64,000 nucleotides of DNA, taken from positions 620,001-684,000 of the forward strand of contig NZ_CP010523.2 of the NCBI RefSeq assembly GCF_000828055.2, in the 5' to 3' direction. Below, in pieces: positions 39,729 to 48,510 of this stretch. Numbering within the stretch: the stretch's first letter is position 1; each line of letters begins with the position of its first letter. The notes beneath the pieces were generated by a model that saw nothing but the letters and a program-made list of their open reading frames with translations, was not told the origin of the DNA and ran no database searches. The translations under genes were made by a program, and so were the position numbers. Origin of the DNA: Klebsiella variicola. Its GTDB lineage: Bacteria > Pseudomonadota > Gammaproteobacteria > Enterobacterales > Enterobacteriaceae.

Positions 39729-39869
39729 AATTGCTCCGCAGATCCCGGTAGGCGGCCTGGCGCTGAAATAAACGTATGGTTTATTCCGCGGGCCAAAAAA
39801 AATGTCTGAGAAAAATAGTAGGCCGCGGTATCGCCAGGCGTAAATAAGAGCGCCGAGGTCACTTTATAC

Positions 39870-39897
39870 GCCTGGTCTGACAGCTGTCAGACCAGGC
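39870..39897. promoter_or_regulatory. Perfect 28-bp palindrome between hdeD and yfdX
   Basis: GCCTGGTCTGACAG joined directly to its own reverse complement, with no spacer. It lies about 140 bp before hdeD and 100 bp before yfdX. Its centre TGACAGCTGT recurs at 44745-44754 between the evgA-like and hdeB-like genes. Likely operator for the local response regulator; in RNA it would also form a very stable hairpin. Confidence 0.65.
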
Positions 39898-39995
39898 CCG
39901 CAATATCGCTTCCGGGCTCTGATTCTCAATAACCACGATATTTTTTAAGCTGGCTGCGTTTGGTGATGCTTACCGATTTTAATCAGGAGTTAACA

Positions 39996-40628
39996 ATGAA
40001 AAAAGTCATTCTGGCTAGCCTGCTGGCAACCATGATGGGTACCTCTCCGGTGTGGGCGGCAGACAGCGCGACGGCAGCGCCAACCGCGGCAGCCACGGCG
40101 CAGGTACAGAAAGAAGCTGCCGATGTGCTGCAGGTGGCGGTGCAGGGCGCGAACGCGATGCGCGACGTCCAGTTCGCCCGTCTGGCGCTGTTCCACGGCC
40201 AGCCGGAGAGCGCCAAAAAACTGACAGACGACGCCGCCGCGCTGCTGGCCGCCGATGACGCCAGCTGGGCGAAGTTCGTGAAAACTGACGCCACAGCAAA
40301 AATGATCGCCGATCGCTATGTGGTGATCAACGCGACCGTCGCCCTGTCTGAAGACTACGTGGCCACACCGGAAAAAGAGAGTGCCATTAAATCTGCCAAC
40401 GAAAAGCTGGCGAAAGGTGACCAGAAAGGGGCTATCGATACCCTGCGTCTGGCCGGCATCGGCGTGATCGAGAACCAGTATCTGATGCCGCTCAACCAGA
40501 CCCGTAAAGCGGTGGCGCAGGCGCAAAAACTGCTGAAAGCCGGGAAGTATTACGAAGCGAATCTGGTGCTGAAGGGCGCTGAAGAGGGCATTGTGGTGGA
40601 TAGCGAGATGCTGGTGGCAGGCAACTGA
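39996..40628 (+). CDS. yfdX: YfdX-family periplasmic stress protein
   Basis: 210 aa from the ATG at 39996, which follows CAGGAGT; an in-frame start 12 codons upstream lacks a ribosome site. A Sec signal peptide ([20 protein letters not shown]) precedes an all-helical YfdX domain ([18 protein letters not shown], then [18 protein letters not shown]). In E. coli, yfdX is a target of EvgA; the protein is thought to act in the periplasm under acid or drug stress. Its pairing here with an EvgAS-like system supports the same wiring. Confidence 0.93.
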   Translation: MKKVILASLLATMMGTSPVWAADSATAAPTAAATAQVQKEAADVLQVAVQGANAMRDVQFARLALFHGQPESAKKLTDDAAALLAADDASWAKFVKTDATAKMIADRYVVINATVALSEDYVATPEKESAIKSANEKLAKGDQKGAIDTLRLAGIGVIENQYLMPLNQTRKAVAQAQKLLKAGKYYEANLVLKGAEEGIVVDSEMLVAGN

Positions 40629-40685
40629 TCCTCGTTCCATCCTGATAGAGCGCAGAGGAAGAAACTGACATGGATGTCCCCTTAA

Positions 40686-40712
40686 CGCTCGGGCAGGCGG
40701 ACTGCCCGAGCG
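40686..40712. terminator. Hairpin between convergent yfdX and the evgS-like gene
   Basis: CGCTCGGGCAG-gcgga-CTGCCCGAGCG, a perfect 11-bp stem with a 5-nt loop, lies 57 bp after the yfdX stop and just before the evgS-like stop. It is placed to end both transcripts. Confidence 0.7.
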
Positions 40713-40718
40713 GAACGG

Positions 40719-43700
40719 CTAGCGGCCGATCAGGGCGTTGATTTCGCCGTCGATCTCGCGCATGACGCCGGTGATGTGCTGTACCACCTCCAGACAGCTT
40801 GCCGGCGTCAGCGAATCAGGTCGCTTAGCCTCAAAAGGGGCGCACAATTGTTGTAGCGCAGTAATCCCCAGAATTTGTGCTGAACCGTGCAGACGGTGCA
40901 GCGCTCGCAGAAAGGTCTGCGGTTCATGCCGGACGATAGCCTGTCCGGCGGCCTGCAAATCTGTGGCCGACGCATCGCGGAACGTCTCCAGTATTTCAGT
41001 CATCAGCGCCTGGTCTCCCCCCGTATTTTCGGTCAGCACGTTGAGCTTCAGGTGCTGGGTGACGTTAGGTGATGCGCGGCCCTCCGCTAAACGGCTGAGC
41101 TCATGGCTCAGCGTCTGAACCGACACCGGCTTAAACAGACACATATTCATGCCGCTGGCCAGACACGCCTCCCGTGACTGCGGCAGCGCGCTGGCGGTCA
41201 CGCCCCAAATGACCAGGCCCGGATAGCGACGGCGTAACGAGGCTGCCAGCGCCAGACCATCTTTCCTGGGCATATTGAGGTCCGTGATCAGCAGATCGTA
41301 ATGTTTGCTGGCGAGCTTATTCTCCGCCTCTTCACCGTCGCAGGCTTCATCGACGCTATAGCCGATGGTGCTGAGCTGGCGTTTAAGCAGCAGCCGGTTG
41401 GTGGGGTGGTCGTCCGCTATCAATATCGCCAGCCCGGGCAGGGCCTGCGGCCTGGTGGGCAATGCCTGCGGCGCATGAAGCGCGCAGTGACTCGCCTTGA
41501 CCGGCAGGGTGATGGTGAAAGTTGTCCCCACCCCCGGGTGACTGACCATCTCCAGTCGACCCTGCATCAGCGCAACCAGCTCTTTGCAAATGACCAGCCC
41601 CAGTCCGGAGCCGGTCTGCTGGCGCCCCTGGCGCGCCTGAGCATAGCGGTGGAAGAGGGTGGCCTGCTCTGCTTCACTGATCCCGCAGCCGCTGTCGCTG
41701 ACGGTGAGGGTCAGCTCCCCCTGCGTCTCATCCGCCTGCACCAGCCGGCAACTGACCTGAATCGCACCCTCGGCGGTAAACTTCAGCGCATTGCCGATGA
41801 GATTATTGAGGATTTGCCGTAGCGCCTGCGGGTCGAGCCACAGCATGATCCCTTCCTGCAGCGCGTTATGGTGGTGCAGAACGATGCCCTTTTGCTGCGC
41901 CAGCGCGTCGAAGGTGTGGCATTGCTGCGACACTAACTGTGCGACATCGCTCCACTGCGGGGTGATCTGGTATTTTCCCGACTCAATCTTGTCGATATCG
42001 AGAATATTACCGATAAGTCCCAGCAGGGTTTGCGCCGTCGACCCCGCCAGCTCGATCGCCTCTTTACGCTGGCCGACGTTCAGCTCCGGTTTCGCCAGCA
42101 GCTCCAGAAAGCCGACGATGGCGCTCACCGGCGTGCGCAGCTCGTGGCTCATGCTGGCCAGAAAGCGACTCTTCGCTTTTGTCGCCTGAACGGCTTTATC
42201 TTTCTCGTGCTCCAGCGCACAGGAGAGCGCCTCCTTCTGCGCCAGCTCGTCTTCCAGCCGCTGTTGGGAGTCTTTGCGTTTGCGTACTTCCCGGCACAGG
42301 GAGAGTCCCCAGCCGAGGCTGATGGCGATCAGCACCAGCGCAAAGGCGATCAGCTGGTAAAACTGGCGGCTGTACTGGCTCCAGTTCTCGATTTGCTGGC
42401 TGGATATTTTCGACCACTTCTCGGTCATCTGCAGAATATCCCGTGGTGGAATCGCCTGCAGCGCTTTGCCAAGAATGGCGGCCAGCACCGGTTCATCGCG
42501 CGGGATGGCCAGCCGAATGGCGGCGACCGGGAGTCCGTCGATGCGGGTGTAGTGCAGGCCCTGCGGATAGTAGTGATCGATCATATAGCGGGCGGAAAGC
42601 TCCGAGGCCACGGCGGCATCCACTTCGCCTTCTTCCACCATCTTCATGGCGATACCAACGTTATCTGTCTCCACCCAGTTGACCTGTGGAAAGCGCGTTT
42701 TCAGGTCGTGGGCGGCAATCGGCCCCACCGGCAGGGCGATCCGCGCCGATCGCGTCAGCAGATGCGGGTCGGGCGCGCTGCCGCGAGCAACCAGCACAAA
42801 GGCCACGTTAATGAGCGGATCGCTGAGGGTGACGTAGGCCTGCGGCTGCGAATTGAGGGCGGCGGCGGGCATGATCGCCCAGTCCTCTTTTTCCATGCGC
42901 TTTGCCAGATCGTGGCGATTGCGCACCAGGATGGGTTCAAACTGTAGTCCGGTCTGCAGTGAGAAAATATTCAGCATATCGGCCATGATGCCGCGCAGCT
43001 CATCTTCGTCATCCACCAGGGTAAACGGCGGAAAGTAGGGGTTGACCAGCAGGCGGACGCGACGATGCTTCTGCAGCCAGCGCTGCTCCTCGGCGCTAAA
43101 GGGGAGGGGGGTATTGAGAAACGACAGATCGCCGCGGTTGAGCCAGTTTTGCATGATCCGCATCGCGGTATCGCTGTCGATGGCATGAATGAAACGATCG
43201 AGGATCTGGTGTAACTCCGGCCGATCGTCGCGGGTGACGAAGCGGTTGTGTTGTTCCTGCTGACGAAAATAGTGCGCAATGACCAACGATTGCGAGAAAT
43301 ACTTCGAGATACAGTGGCCAGTGGTGATGTTGTTGCCAATGAAATACTGATTTTCACCGCTGACCACCGAGGCAAGCGCCTGATAGTCGCTATCGTAAAG
43401 GGTGATTTTGGCGTTGGGAAACGCCTGCTGAATAATATCGAAAAAGGCGCATTCGCGGGTGCAGGCCAGCGTAACGCGGCGGTCAGAGGTCAGCGGCGGC
43501 AGGGGGGATTTCAGCGAGGTCACCAGCGCCGGCCAGGTTTTAAGCAGCGGCGCGGATTGATCCAGGCCTGCGGCGAGCGCATCCCGGTGAGCTACCTGAG
43601 TGAGCAGGGTATCGACCTGCCGGTCGTCCAGGGCGGCCAGCGCCTGCTGCTCGGTGTCATACTGGCGGATAATCACCTTCAGTCCGAGGCTGTGCTTCAT

Positions 43701-43961
43701 CAGTGCCAGATAGTCGGCGTTGATGCCCTGATAACTTTTCTCGTCGCCGTCATAGACGATGGGCGTCATCTCGGGAAGCCAGGTGCCGATGGTCAGTGTC
43801 GGTTGCCCGGCCAGCCAGGCTTTCTCCTTAACGCTAAGCGGAATATCGATCGCCGCGATATGAGAATGGCTCTTCAGCTCCAGCTGTTTCATGGCAAACA
43901 CCGCGGGGGAGAGGCTCAGCATCAGCCCGACAACGACGGATAAAATAAGACGAACCACCAT
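40719..43961 (-). CDS. EvgS-like hybrid sensor histidine kinase
   Basis: 1080 aa (E. coli EvgS is 1197). After a signal peptide (LILSVVVGLMLSLSPAVFA) come two tandem periplasmic solute-binding-type domains (about 45-275 and 285-520), one transmembrane helix near 530-552 (YQLIAFALVLIAISLGWGL), a dimerisation domain with SMSHELRTPVSAIVGF (phospho-His about 605), an ATPase domain with GSGLGLVICKEL, a receiver (ILIADDHPTNR, phospho-Asp in ITDLNMPRKDG about 890) and a C-terminal Hpt domain (LHRLHGSAQILG about 1020). A PAS domain as in E. coli EvgS is not obvious. It is 4 bp downstream of its response-regulator gene. Confidence 0.9.
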   Translation of the reverse strand: MVVRLILSVVVGLMLSLSPAVFAMKQLELKSHSHIAAIDIPLSVKEKAWLAGQPTLTIGTWLPEMTPIVYDGDEKSYQGINADYLALMKHSLGLKVIIRQYDTEQQALAALDDRQVDTLLTQVAHRDALAAGLDQSAPLLKTWPALVTSLKSPLPPLTSDRRVTLACTRECAFFDIIQQAFPNAKITLYDSDYQALASVVSGENQYFIGNNITTGHCISKYFSQSLVIAHYFRQQEQHNRFVTRDDRPELHQILDRFIHAIDSDTAMRIMQNWLNRGDLSFLNTPLPFSAEEQRWLQKHRRVRLLVNPYFPPFTLVDDEDELRGIMADMLNIFSLQTGLQFEPILVRNRHDLAKRMEKEDWAIMPAAALNSQPQAYVTLSDPLINVAFVLVARGSAPDPHLLTRSARIALPVGPIAAHDLKTRFPQVNWVETDNVGIAMKMVEEGEVDAAVASELSARYMIDHYYPQGLHYTRIDGLPVAAIRLAIPRDEPVLAAILGKALQAIPPRDILQMTEKWSKISSQQIENWSQYSRQFYQLIAFALVLIAISLGWGLSLCREVRKRKDSQQRLEDELAQKEALSCALEHEKDKAVQATKAKSRFLASMSHELRTPVSAIVGFLELLAKPELNVGQRKEAIELAGSTAQTLLGLIGNILDIDKIESGKYQITPQWSDVAQLVSQQCHTFDALAQQKGIVLHHHNALQEGIMLWLDPQALRQILNNLIGNALKFTAEGAIQVSCRLVQADETQGELTLTVSDSGCGISEAEQATLFHRYAQARQGRQQTGSGLGLVICKELVALMQGRLEMVSHPGVGTTFTITLPVKASHCALHAPQALPTRPQALPGLAILIADDHPTNRLLLKRQLSTIGYSVDEACDGEEAENKLASKHYDLLITDLNMPRKDGLALAASLRRRYPGLVIWGVTASALPQSREACLASGMNMCLFKPVSVQTLSHELSRLAEGRASPNVTQHLKLNVLTENTGGDQALMTEILETFRDASATDLQAAGQAIVRHEPQTFLRALHRLHGSAQILGITALQQLCAPFEAKRPDSLTPASCLEVVQHITGVMREIDGEINALIGR

Positions 43962-43965
43962 GCCA

Positions 43966-44580
43966 TCACCCTATTTTATTGCGTTGCGCAAAGTCATAAA
44001 GCTCAAGCAGGGAGCCGCAGCCTAATTTATCCATCAGACGGACCTTATAGGTACTTACCGTTTTATTGCTGATATTCATTTTGCTGCCGATGGTGGTGTA
44101 GTCGACGCCACAGAGGATATAGCGGAAAACCTTCATCTCCTGCGTTGACAGCGTATCCAGCCGGTCCTGATCGGTGATGCCGTGGGTGCAGAAGCGCTCC
44201 AGTGAAAAAGGGAAATAGCTGTAGCCATTATTGGCCGCGTCGATCGCGGCGAGGATATTATTCATTCCCTCTTTTTTACTCACAAAACCATTGGCCCCGC
44301 AGTCGGCGCTGCGTTTGCCATAGAACCGTTCATTCTTCGCGGAAATGACGATAATTTTTCCCCGGTAGCGGCGTTTGCGCAGCTGCTCCAGAACGTCGAT
44401 GCCGCTGAGCTCCGGAATATCGACATCGACAATCAGCAGGTCAGGCTGCATGCTTTCTGCGGTCTGCACCGCATGGGCGCCGCTGTCGAGTTCTGCCGCG
44501 ACGGTAATGCCGTTGGTATCGAGAAGGTTGCGAATGGCGATACGTGCCAATGGATGATCGTCAATGATTATCGCATTCAT
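43966..44580 (-). CDS. EvgA-like LuxR/NarL-type response regulator
   Basis: 204 aa. Receiver domain NAIIIDDHPLARIAIRNLL with the phospho-acceptor in LLIVDVDIPELSGIDVL (about residue 53), and a C-terminal LuxR helix-turn-helix (LDTLSTQEMKVFRYILCGV, NISNKTVSTYKVRLMDKLG). The length and pairing with a hybrid kinase match EvgA. It should be phosphorylated through the kinase-receiver-Hpt relay. Probable targets are the hdeDB and yfdX promoters and the divergent hdeB-like gene. Confidence 0.92.
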   Translation of the reverse strand: MNAIIIDDHPLARIAIRNLLDTNGITVAAELDSGAHAVQTAESMQPDLLIVDVDIPELSGIDVLEQLRKRRYRGKIIVISAKNERFYGKRSADCGANGFVSKKEGMNNILAAIDAANNGYSYFPFSLERFCTHGITDQDRLDTLSTQEMKVFRYILCGVDYTTIGSKMNISNKTVSTYKVRLMDKLGCGSLLELYDFAQRNKIG

Positions 44581-44740
44581 GGGGGCGTAAATCCTGATAT
44601 GAAAAAAGAAGGGCGATGCCTGGTGCAGGTGCGGCGGGGATTATTTTTATCGGTGCCGGAATAAGGCGCAATTGTAACACAAATCGTTTTCGGCCGGGAA
44701 AATATTGTGGATGAGTGCTTGTTGAATATATTTGCATATC

Positions 44741-44763
44741 TGGATGACAGCTGTAGGAACAGG
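44741..44763. promoter_or_regulatory. Candidate EvgA-like box between the evgA-like and hdeB-like genes
   Basis: TGGATGACAGCTGTAGGAACAGG shares the core TGACAGCTGT and outer TGG/CAGG elements with the 28-bp palindrome at 39870-39897. It lies about 120 bp before the hdeB-like start and 160 bp before the evgA-like start. This 300-bp spacer (44581-44880) has no other gene. Confidence 0.5.
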
Positions 44764-44880
44764 CGTTCACTGACTTCAGCGCTGTCTGCTGTTAAAAAAA
44801 ATGCAAACGATTAATCTGCTCTTTTTAAGGTGAGTAGCCCGGAATTCCCTCCGGCAACAGCTGGCAGGTAAATAATAACA

Positions 44881-45246
44881 ATGGCAAAAGAAAAGCGCGC
44901 CCTCTGGCGAAAATGGGGTTGGAAACGTCTGATGGCAGGAATAATCATTCTGGCAATAAGTAGCGTCGCGGCGGGAAAGAATATCGCACCCGATGAGGTA
45001 CGGACTCGCGATATGATGCGCTGTCAGGATTATCTGCAACTGGACCCGCGCACCTGGACGCCGATGGTGATCTGGTTGATGAACGATCCTTTTTCTCTGC
45101 AGCCGCCGGAGTGGACCGACTTTCATGAAGCTGAACTGGTGCTGACGCCGATCCTCACCGAAATCTGCCGCCAGGAGCCAGATGCCTGGCTGACTTCGCT
45201 GCGTGAACGGCTCAATTCTTATCAGCAGGTGCGGTCGCTGAATTAA
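44881..45246 (+). CDS. Diverged HdeA/HdeB-family periplasmic protein
   Basis: 121 aa. The hydrophobic segment LMAGIIILAISSVAAG (about 17-32) behind a long basic N-terminus looks like a signal peptide or signal anchor. The mature part matches HdeB at the key places: RCQDYLQLDPRTWTPMVIW against TCQEFMDMNPKSMTPVAFW in the local HdeB, and a second cysteine in EICRQEP. The start at 44881 has only a weak, distant AGGT; the ATG at 44932, just before the hydrophobic segment, is an alternative. Divergent from evgAS, it is probably a further acid chaperone under the same control. Confidence 0.75.
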   Translation: MAKEKRALWRKWGWKRLMAGIIILAISSVAAGKNIAPDEVRTRDMMRCQDYLQLDPRTWTPMVIWLMNDPFSLQPPEWTDFHEAELVLTPILTEICRQEPDAWLTSLRERLNSYQQVRSLN

Positions 45247-45314
45247 GCGACCGCGGTAAAGCGGCAGGAAAAGTGACTAAGTGTGCAGTCAGCGGCCTTC
45301 TCCTGCGCAAAGGC

Positions 45315-45677
45315 TCAGCAGCGGCCCGCTTTTTTCGACAGGGCGTCGCAGGTTTTGCTCGCTGGCGTCGGGTTGCTGCCGGCACAGATGGCATCCGAGA
45401 CGGTACTGCCGCCGCCCAGTGGGATCAGCCCGTAAAGTTTCGGCTCGGCGGCTTTTGTCACATAGCATCGATGGCTGGTTTTGCCGATGGTGGCCACAAA
45501 ATTGGTTTTCACATCCTGCTGCTTCGCATCGGAAATTGTCACCTGTGAAGCATCGACATTAAAAGCAAAGGCGGCGGCCTCTTTCATTTCACTTTCCGTC
45601 GCCATTGGCGGTTTAGCTACGCAACCCATTAATAACAGTGCCAGACAGGTACTGATTGATATATCCCGTATTTTCAT
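45315..45677 (-). CDS. Small putative lipoprotein
   Basis: 120 aa from the ATG at 45677 (AAGGA-TGAAATG before it). The signal ISTCLALLLMGC ends in a lipobox (LMGC), so the protein is probably lipid-anchored. The mature part has four further cysteines (HRCYV, DAICAG, KTCDAL and the C-terminal RC) that could form disulphides. I do not recognise a named family beyond small enterobacterial lipoproteins. It stands alone next to the acid-stress genes. Confidence 0.75.
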   Translation of the reverse strand: MKIRDISISTCLALLLMGCVAKPPMATESEMKEAAAFAFNVDASQVTISDAKQQDVKTNFVATIGKTSHRCYVTKAAEPKLYGLIPLGGGSTVSDAICAGSNPTPASKTCDALSKKAGRC

Positions 45678-45857
45678 CATTTCATCCTTTTTGTGAGTCA
45701 ACGGGTTATATATAAGAGGGGCGAGAGGGGAGTATTGATTTCGATCAGCTGGTGCAGGCTATGGTTATTTTTCAGATATTGACCTGAATTTTAACGAGCC
45801 TGGTTGCTGCCGCTGCTGCCGTTTGCTCTCCTGCGTGCCGGCTACCTTCTTTTGCAT

Positions 45858-46703
45858 TCATTTCCCGGCGGCAGAAAAATCTAGTTTTAGCCCAACGCCG
45901 ACCTCGTTGATTTTGATAAAACGCGCCAGGCTAATCTTAGCCGCAAGATCGGTACAATGGCATGGATAGAGGGAATCTGGGGATAATGCTTTAAGATAAT
46001 CCCCTGTCTGCGTGAGGCGATCTTCATCGGCATTTTGCAGATGGAATCCGCCAATGACCGACACAATGTGATTCTCTCCGGTAACCTGTTTGGCATATTC
46101 GATAATGTTAGCTATTCCCGCGTGAGAACAGCCTGTGACTACCACCAGTCCCTCTTCTGTCTTTATTGCCAACGCAGAATCATCCATAACGTAATCATTA
46201 GTGATTTCGCCGTTATCATCCACCGTTTGGCCTACCGGTGTCAGCATCTCGAATTTATTGTCCCTTGGTATTTGACCAAGAAAGATGATGTTTTCAGTGA
46301 GTGGATAAGGTTTTTTGCTGCAAATTTTATCGAAGAAGAGATCATTTTGATCGAATCTGTAGTTGATCCCTATAGATTTTGCATCAAAATACTTTGGGTT
46401 TAATGCATCTGGATGGCAAACTAAGTTTATCTTTCTCTCAGGCGTGAAATTTAGGCGATCATAATGTTGGGTTAAATGATTGAGGCCCCAGGTATGATCG
46501 TTATGCCCATGCGATAAAACGATACTATCGATGGTGGTTAAATCAATTTGCAACGTTTGCGCATTCTGCAAAAAAACATCCGAATATCCGGTATCGAAAA
46601 GGATTTTTTGTCCATCATGCTCAATCAGATAGGATACACCAGGCTCACCGACAAGATACCTGTCAATTAATGTATTATTATCAACCAGAACCGTTAATTG
46701 CAT
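45858..46703 (-). CDS. Metallo-beta-lactamase-fold hydrolase
   Basis: 281 aa from the ATG at 46703 (GAGGAT-TTGCTG before it). The zinc motif is SHGHNDHTWGL (about residue 60), with further ligands in VVTGCSHAGIANII and IGGFHLQNADE and a late CHCTDL. This pattern matches the MBL subfamily that includes dihydropterin/ribofuranosyl-aminobenzene phosphate synthase-like proteins, where a cysteine-containing CSHAG replaces the usual motif. The substrate is unknown. GC content is lower than in its neighbours, which suggests transfer. Confidence 0.85.
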   Translation of the reverse strand: MQLTVLVDNNTLIDRYLVGEPGVSYLIEHDGQKILFDTGYSDVFLQNAQTLQIDLTTIDSIVLSHGHNDHTWGLNHLTQHYDRLNFTPERKINLVCHPDALNPKYFDAKSIGINYRFDQNDLFFDKICSKKPYPLTENIIFLGQIPRDNKFEMLTPVGQTVDDNGEITNDYVMDDSALAIKTEEGLVVVTGCSHAGIANIIEYAKQVTGENHIVSVIGGFHLQNADEDRLTQTGDYLKALSPDSLYPCHCTDLAAKISLARFIKINEVGVGLKLDFSAAGK

Positions 46704-47377
46704 CAGCAAATCCTCGATGTTGCGCCAACAATATGAAAAGGAAACTCTTTCTATTATGGACCGGTGTTATGCCACATTCATTGCGGATAAGCAATTCACC
46801 AACATTTGGCTTGCACGTTAATGCTGGCTAGCCACCTGCAGGAAAAAGAATGGGCACAGCTAAAAAATTCGCAAAGCCTGCTTCTTGCTTGAGTTAGCTA
46901 TTAATGCAGACGCGGCAACTATCGTGTCAATGGCAGCGGTGGCAGGGCAATCACTGTCTTTCATTCCTGACAACTTAACCTGTCTATGAGTATGCCGGTA
47001 TTACGCCACGCCCTCGTGGTAGACCGAATGAACGCGACCGTCAGGTCGGGCCGTTCGACATCCACGATCCTGAGGGCTGCAGGGATGGAAATGCGCAATT
47101 GCCCGCATCGCTGAACTGACTTGAGAAACGTCGTATCCAGTAGCATTGCTAATGTTGATATATCTTATTTCTATTTGTTATTAATGAATTGTTGACAATA
47201 TTTAGCTGAACTGATTCAGCTTTATCCCGGCAGGATAAAGTTTTATAAAAATTATGTAGTTAAAATTTAAAGGATTGTAATCAGCTCGCAAGGTAAAAAG
47301 ATCGTCTGGATTTTATCCGCTATCTTGAAGGGGTTAATAAATCTGCGTTATAAATTGACCGCACTATTTAGAATGAA
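46704..47377. other. 670-bp spacer without a supported gene; degraded sequence and two tandem hairpins
   Basis: No frame here has a ribosome site and a family signature. The section 46900-47130 has a coding-like GC pattern but stops in all frames, as expected of a decayed gene. AGCTGAA-ctga-TTCAGCT (47204-47221) abuts TTTATCC-cggca-GGATAAA (47221-47239), two perfect 7-bp hairpins back to back. The region after 47140 is AT-rich. Confidence 0.5.
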
Positions 47378-47686
47378 ATGGAAATATCTGAATGCGTTAT
47401 TCAGATAAATAGTGAAACAAATCTTATTATACTGGTAGCTTCAGGACAGGGTATGTTTATGAAGAATGGAATTATTCTATCAATCGCCGATCGTATCAAA
47501 GACGCGCTTCCCATACCAACAGACGAATTCAGGAAAAGGCTTGAAGAGGACTGTTATGTAATATGGAAACTACCGCAATTTTATATCCGGCAAATCACCC
47601 AGTCCTCCATCATTCCCGCCTGTACTGATTATATTGAAGCAAAAAATGCAGAGGTACATGGCGCTTATGGTTCTGCCCGCCATTAA
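47378..47686 (+). CDS. Hypothetical 102-aa protein (weak)
   Basis: MEISECVIQINSETNLIILV to AYGSARH. I recognise no domain. The ribosome site is weak, composition is AT-rich at the start, and the 3' end overlaps another short frame (47658-47777) that continues to the acetyltransferase gene. It could be a genuine orphan gene or the remains of one. Confidence 0.3.
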   Translation: MEISECVIQINSETNLIILVASGQGMFMKNGIILSIADRIKDALPIPTDEFRKRLEEDCYVIWKLPQFYIRQITQSSIIPACTDYIEAKNAEVHGAYGSARH

Positions 47687-47777
47687 AACCAATGGTGAAA
47701 TCATTCGCAAAGTTCTGTTTGTCACCGTCGGTGCGATGATGGTGACGCTTTCAGTAAAATATTTTACAGGAGTATGA
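47658..47777 (+). CDS. 39-aa putative membrane peptide upstream of the acetyltransferase
   Basis: ALMVLPAIKTNGEIIRKVL then FVTVGAMMVTLSVKYF, one likely transmembrane helix, ending one base before the acetyltransferase ATG. The CAGGAG at its 3' end is the ribosome site of that next gene. It may be the C-terminal scrap of a membrane protein or a small coupled leader peptide. Confidence 0.35.
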   Translation: MALMVLPAIKTNGEIIRKVLFVTVGAMMVTLSVKYFTGV

Positions 47778-47778
47778 A

Positions 47779-48351
47779 ATGGCAATGGTCAATGAAAATA
47801 TCGTCATTCGTCTGGCGCAAGACGTAGACATCCCTGAGGTGAAACAATTGCTGGAGCGCTATCACGCTAAAAATCTTGCAGGCGAGCAGCGGGCGAATGG
47901 ATTTGTCACCACCGATATGACGCAGCAGCAATTAAGCGAACTGAGTTCAGCCGAAAGTGGTGTAGTGATCGCTGTTGATCGTTCATGTAACAAGGTTATT
48001 GGCCTGTTGCTCGGCGGATCGTGGGAATTTCTCAGCCCCTGGCCCATGTTTAAATATATGGCAAGTATTCTCAACGAATATCGCTACCAGGGGAAAAAAC
48101 TGGATGCGGCTAGCTCATATCAGTATGGCCCCATCTGCGTCGCAGAAGAGTATCGTGGTCAGGGCGTGGGCGAGTTGCTGCTTGAGTATCAGCGCAAGGT
48201 GTTCGCCCCGCGTTATCCCGTCATCGTTACTTTCGTCAATGTACTGAACCCGCGCTCGTATGCGTTTCATACCCGCAACCAGTTTGAAGACGTCGGTTTC
48301 TTTAACTTCAATGGCAATAAGTACCATATGATGGCGTTACCGACCTCCTGA
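47779..48351 (+). CDS. GNAT-family N-acetyltransferase
   Basis: 190 aa. The acetyl-CoA-binding motif is clear in YGPICVAEEYRGQGVGELLLEY (pyrophosphate loop RGQGVG), followed by the C-terminal NQFEDVGFFNFNGNKYHMMA typical of the fold. CAGGAG-TATGAA precedes the ATG. The acceptor substrate is not predictable. It is the last chromosomal gene before the ileX attachment site. No DUF1778-type antitoxin lies beside it, so a TacT-type toxin role is unlikely. Confidence 0.85.
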   Translation: MAMVNENIVIRLAQDVDIPEVKQLLERYHAKNLAGEQRANGFVTTDMTQQQLSELSSAESGVVIAVDRSCNKVIGLLLGGSWEFLSPWPMFKYMASILNEYRYQGKKLDAASSYQYGPICVAEEYRGQGVGELLLEYQRKVFAPRYPVIVTFVNVLNPRSYAFHTRNQFEDVGFFNFNGNKYHMMALPTS

Positions 48352-48478
48352 GAGGTGGACTGATACATTGCAGCAGACCCGGCGGGTGTTTTCGGCGCCT
48401 GCCGGCATAAGCGCAGGTCCAGGTTAAGCCGGTGATTTGCCGATCGCTGTTCTCTTCAGGGAAGGCTGAAAAGGAAAA

Positions 48479-48502
48479 GGGCCTACGTTTGCACGTAAAC
48501 CC
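48479..48502 (-). terminator. Intrinsic terminator of the ileX tRNA
   Basis: Read on the minus strand, GGGTTTACGTGCAAACGTAG closes with GGCCC: outer GGG/CCC and inner TACGT/ACGTA pairs, followed by TTTTCCTTTTC. It lies 8 nt after the CCA end of the tRNA remnant. Confidence 0.7.
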
Positions 48503-48510
48503 TTGATATC

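Noticed and set aside
46961..47146. 61-codon minus-strand frame in the decayed spacer
   Set aside because: No ribosome site, no similarity recognised; the opposite strand shows an equally poor frame.
47779..48351. TacT-type acetyltransferase toxin
   Set aside because: No ribbon-helix-helix (DUF1778) antitoxin gene precedes it; the 39-aa peptide upstream is hydrophobic and unlike an antitoxin.
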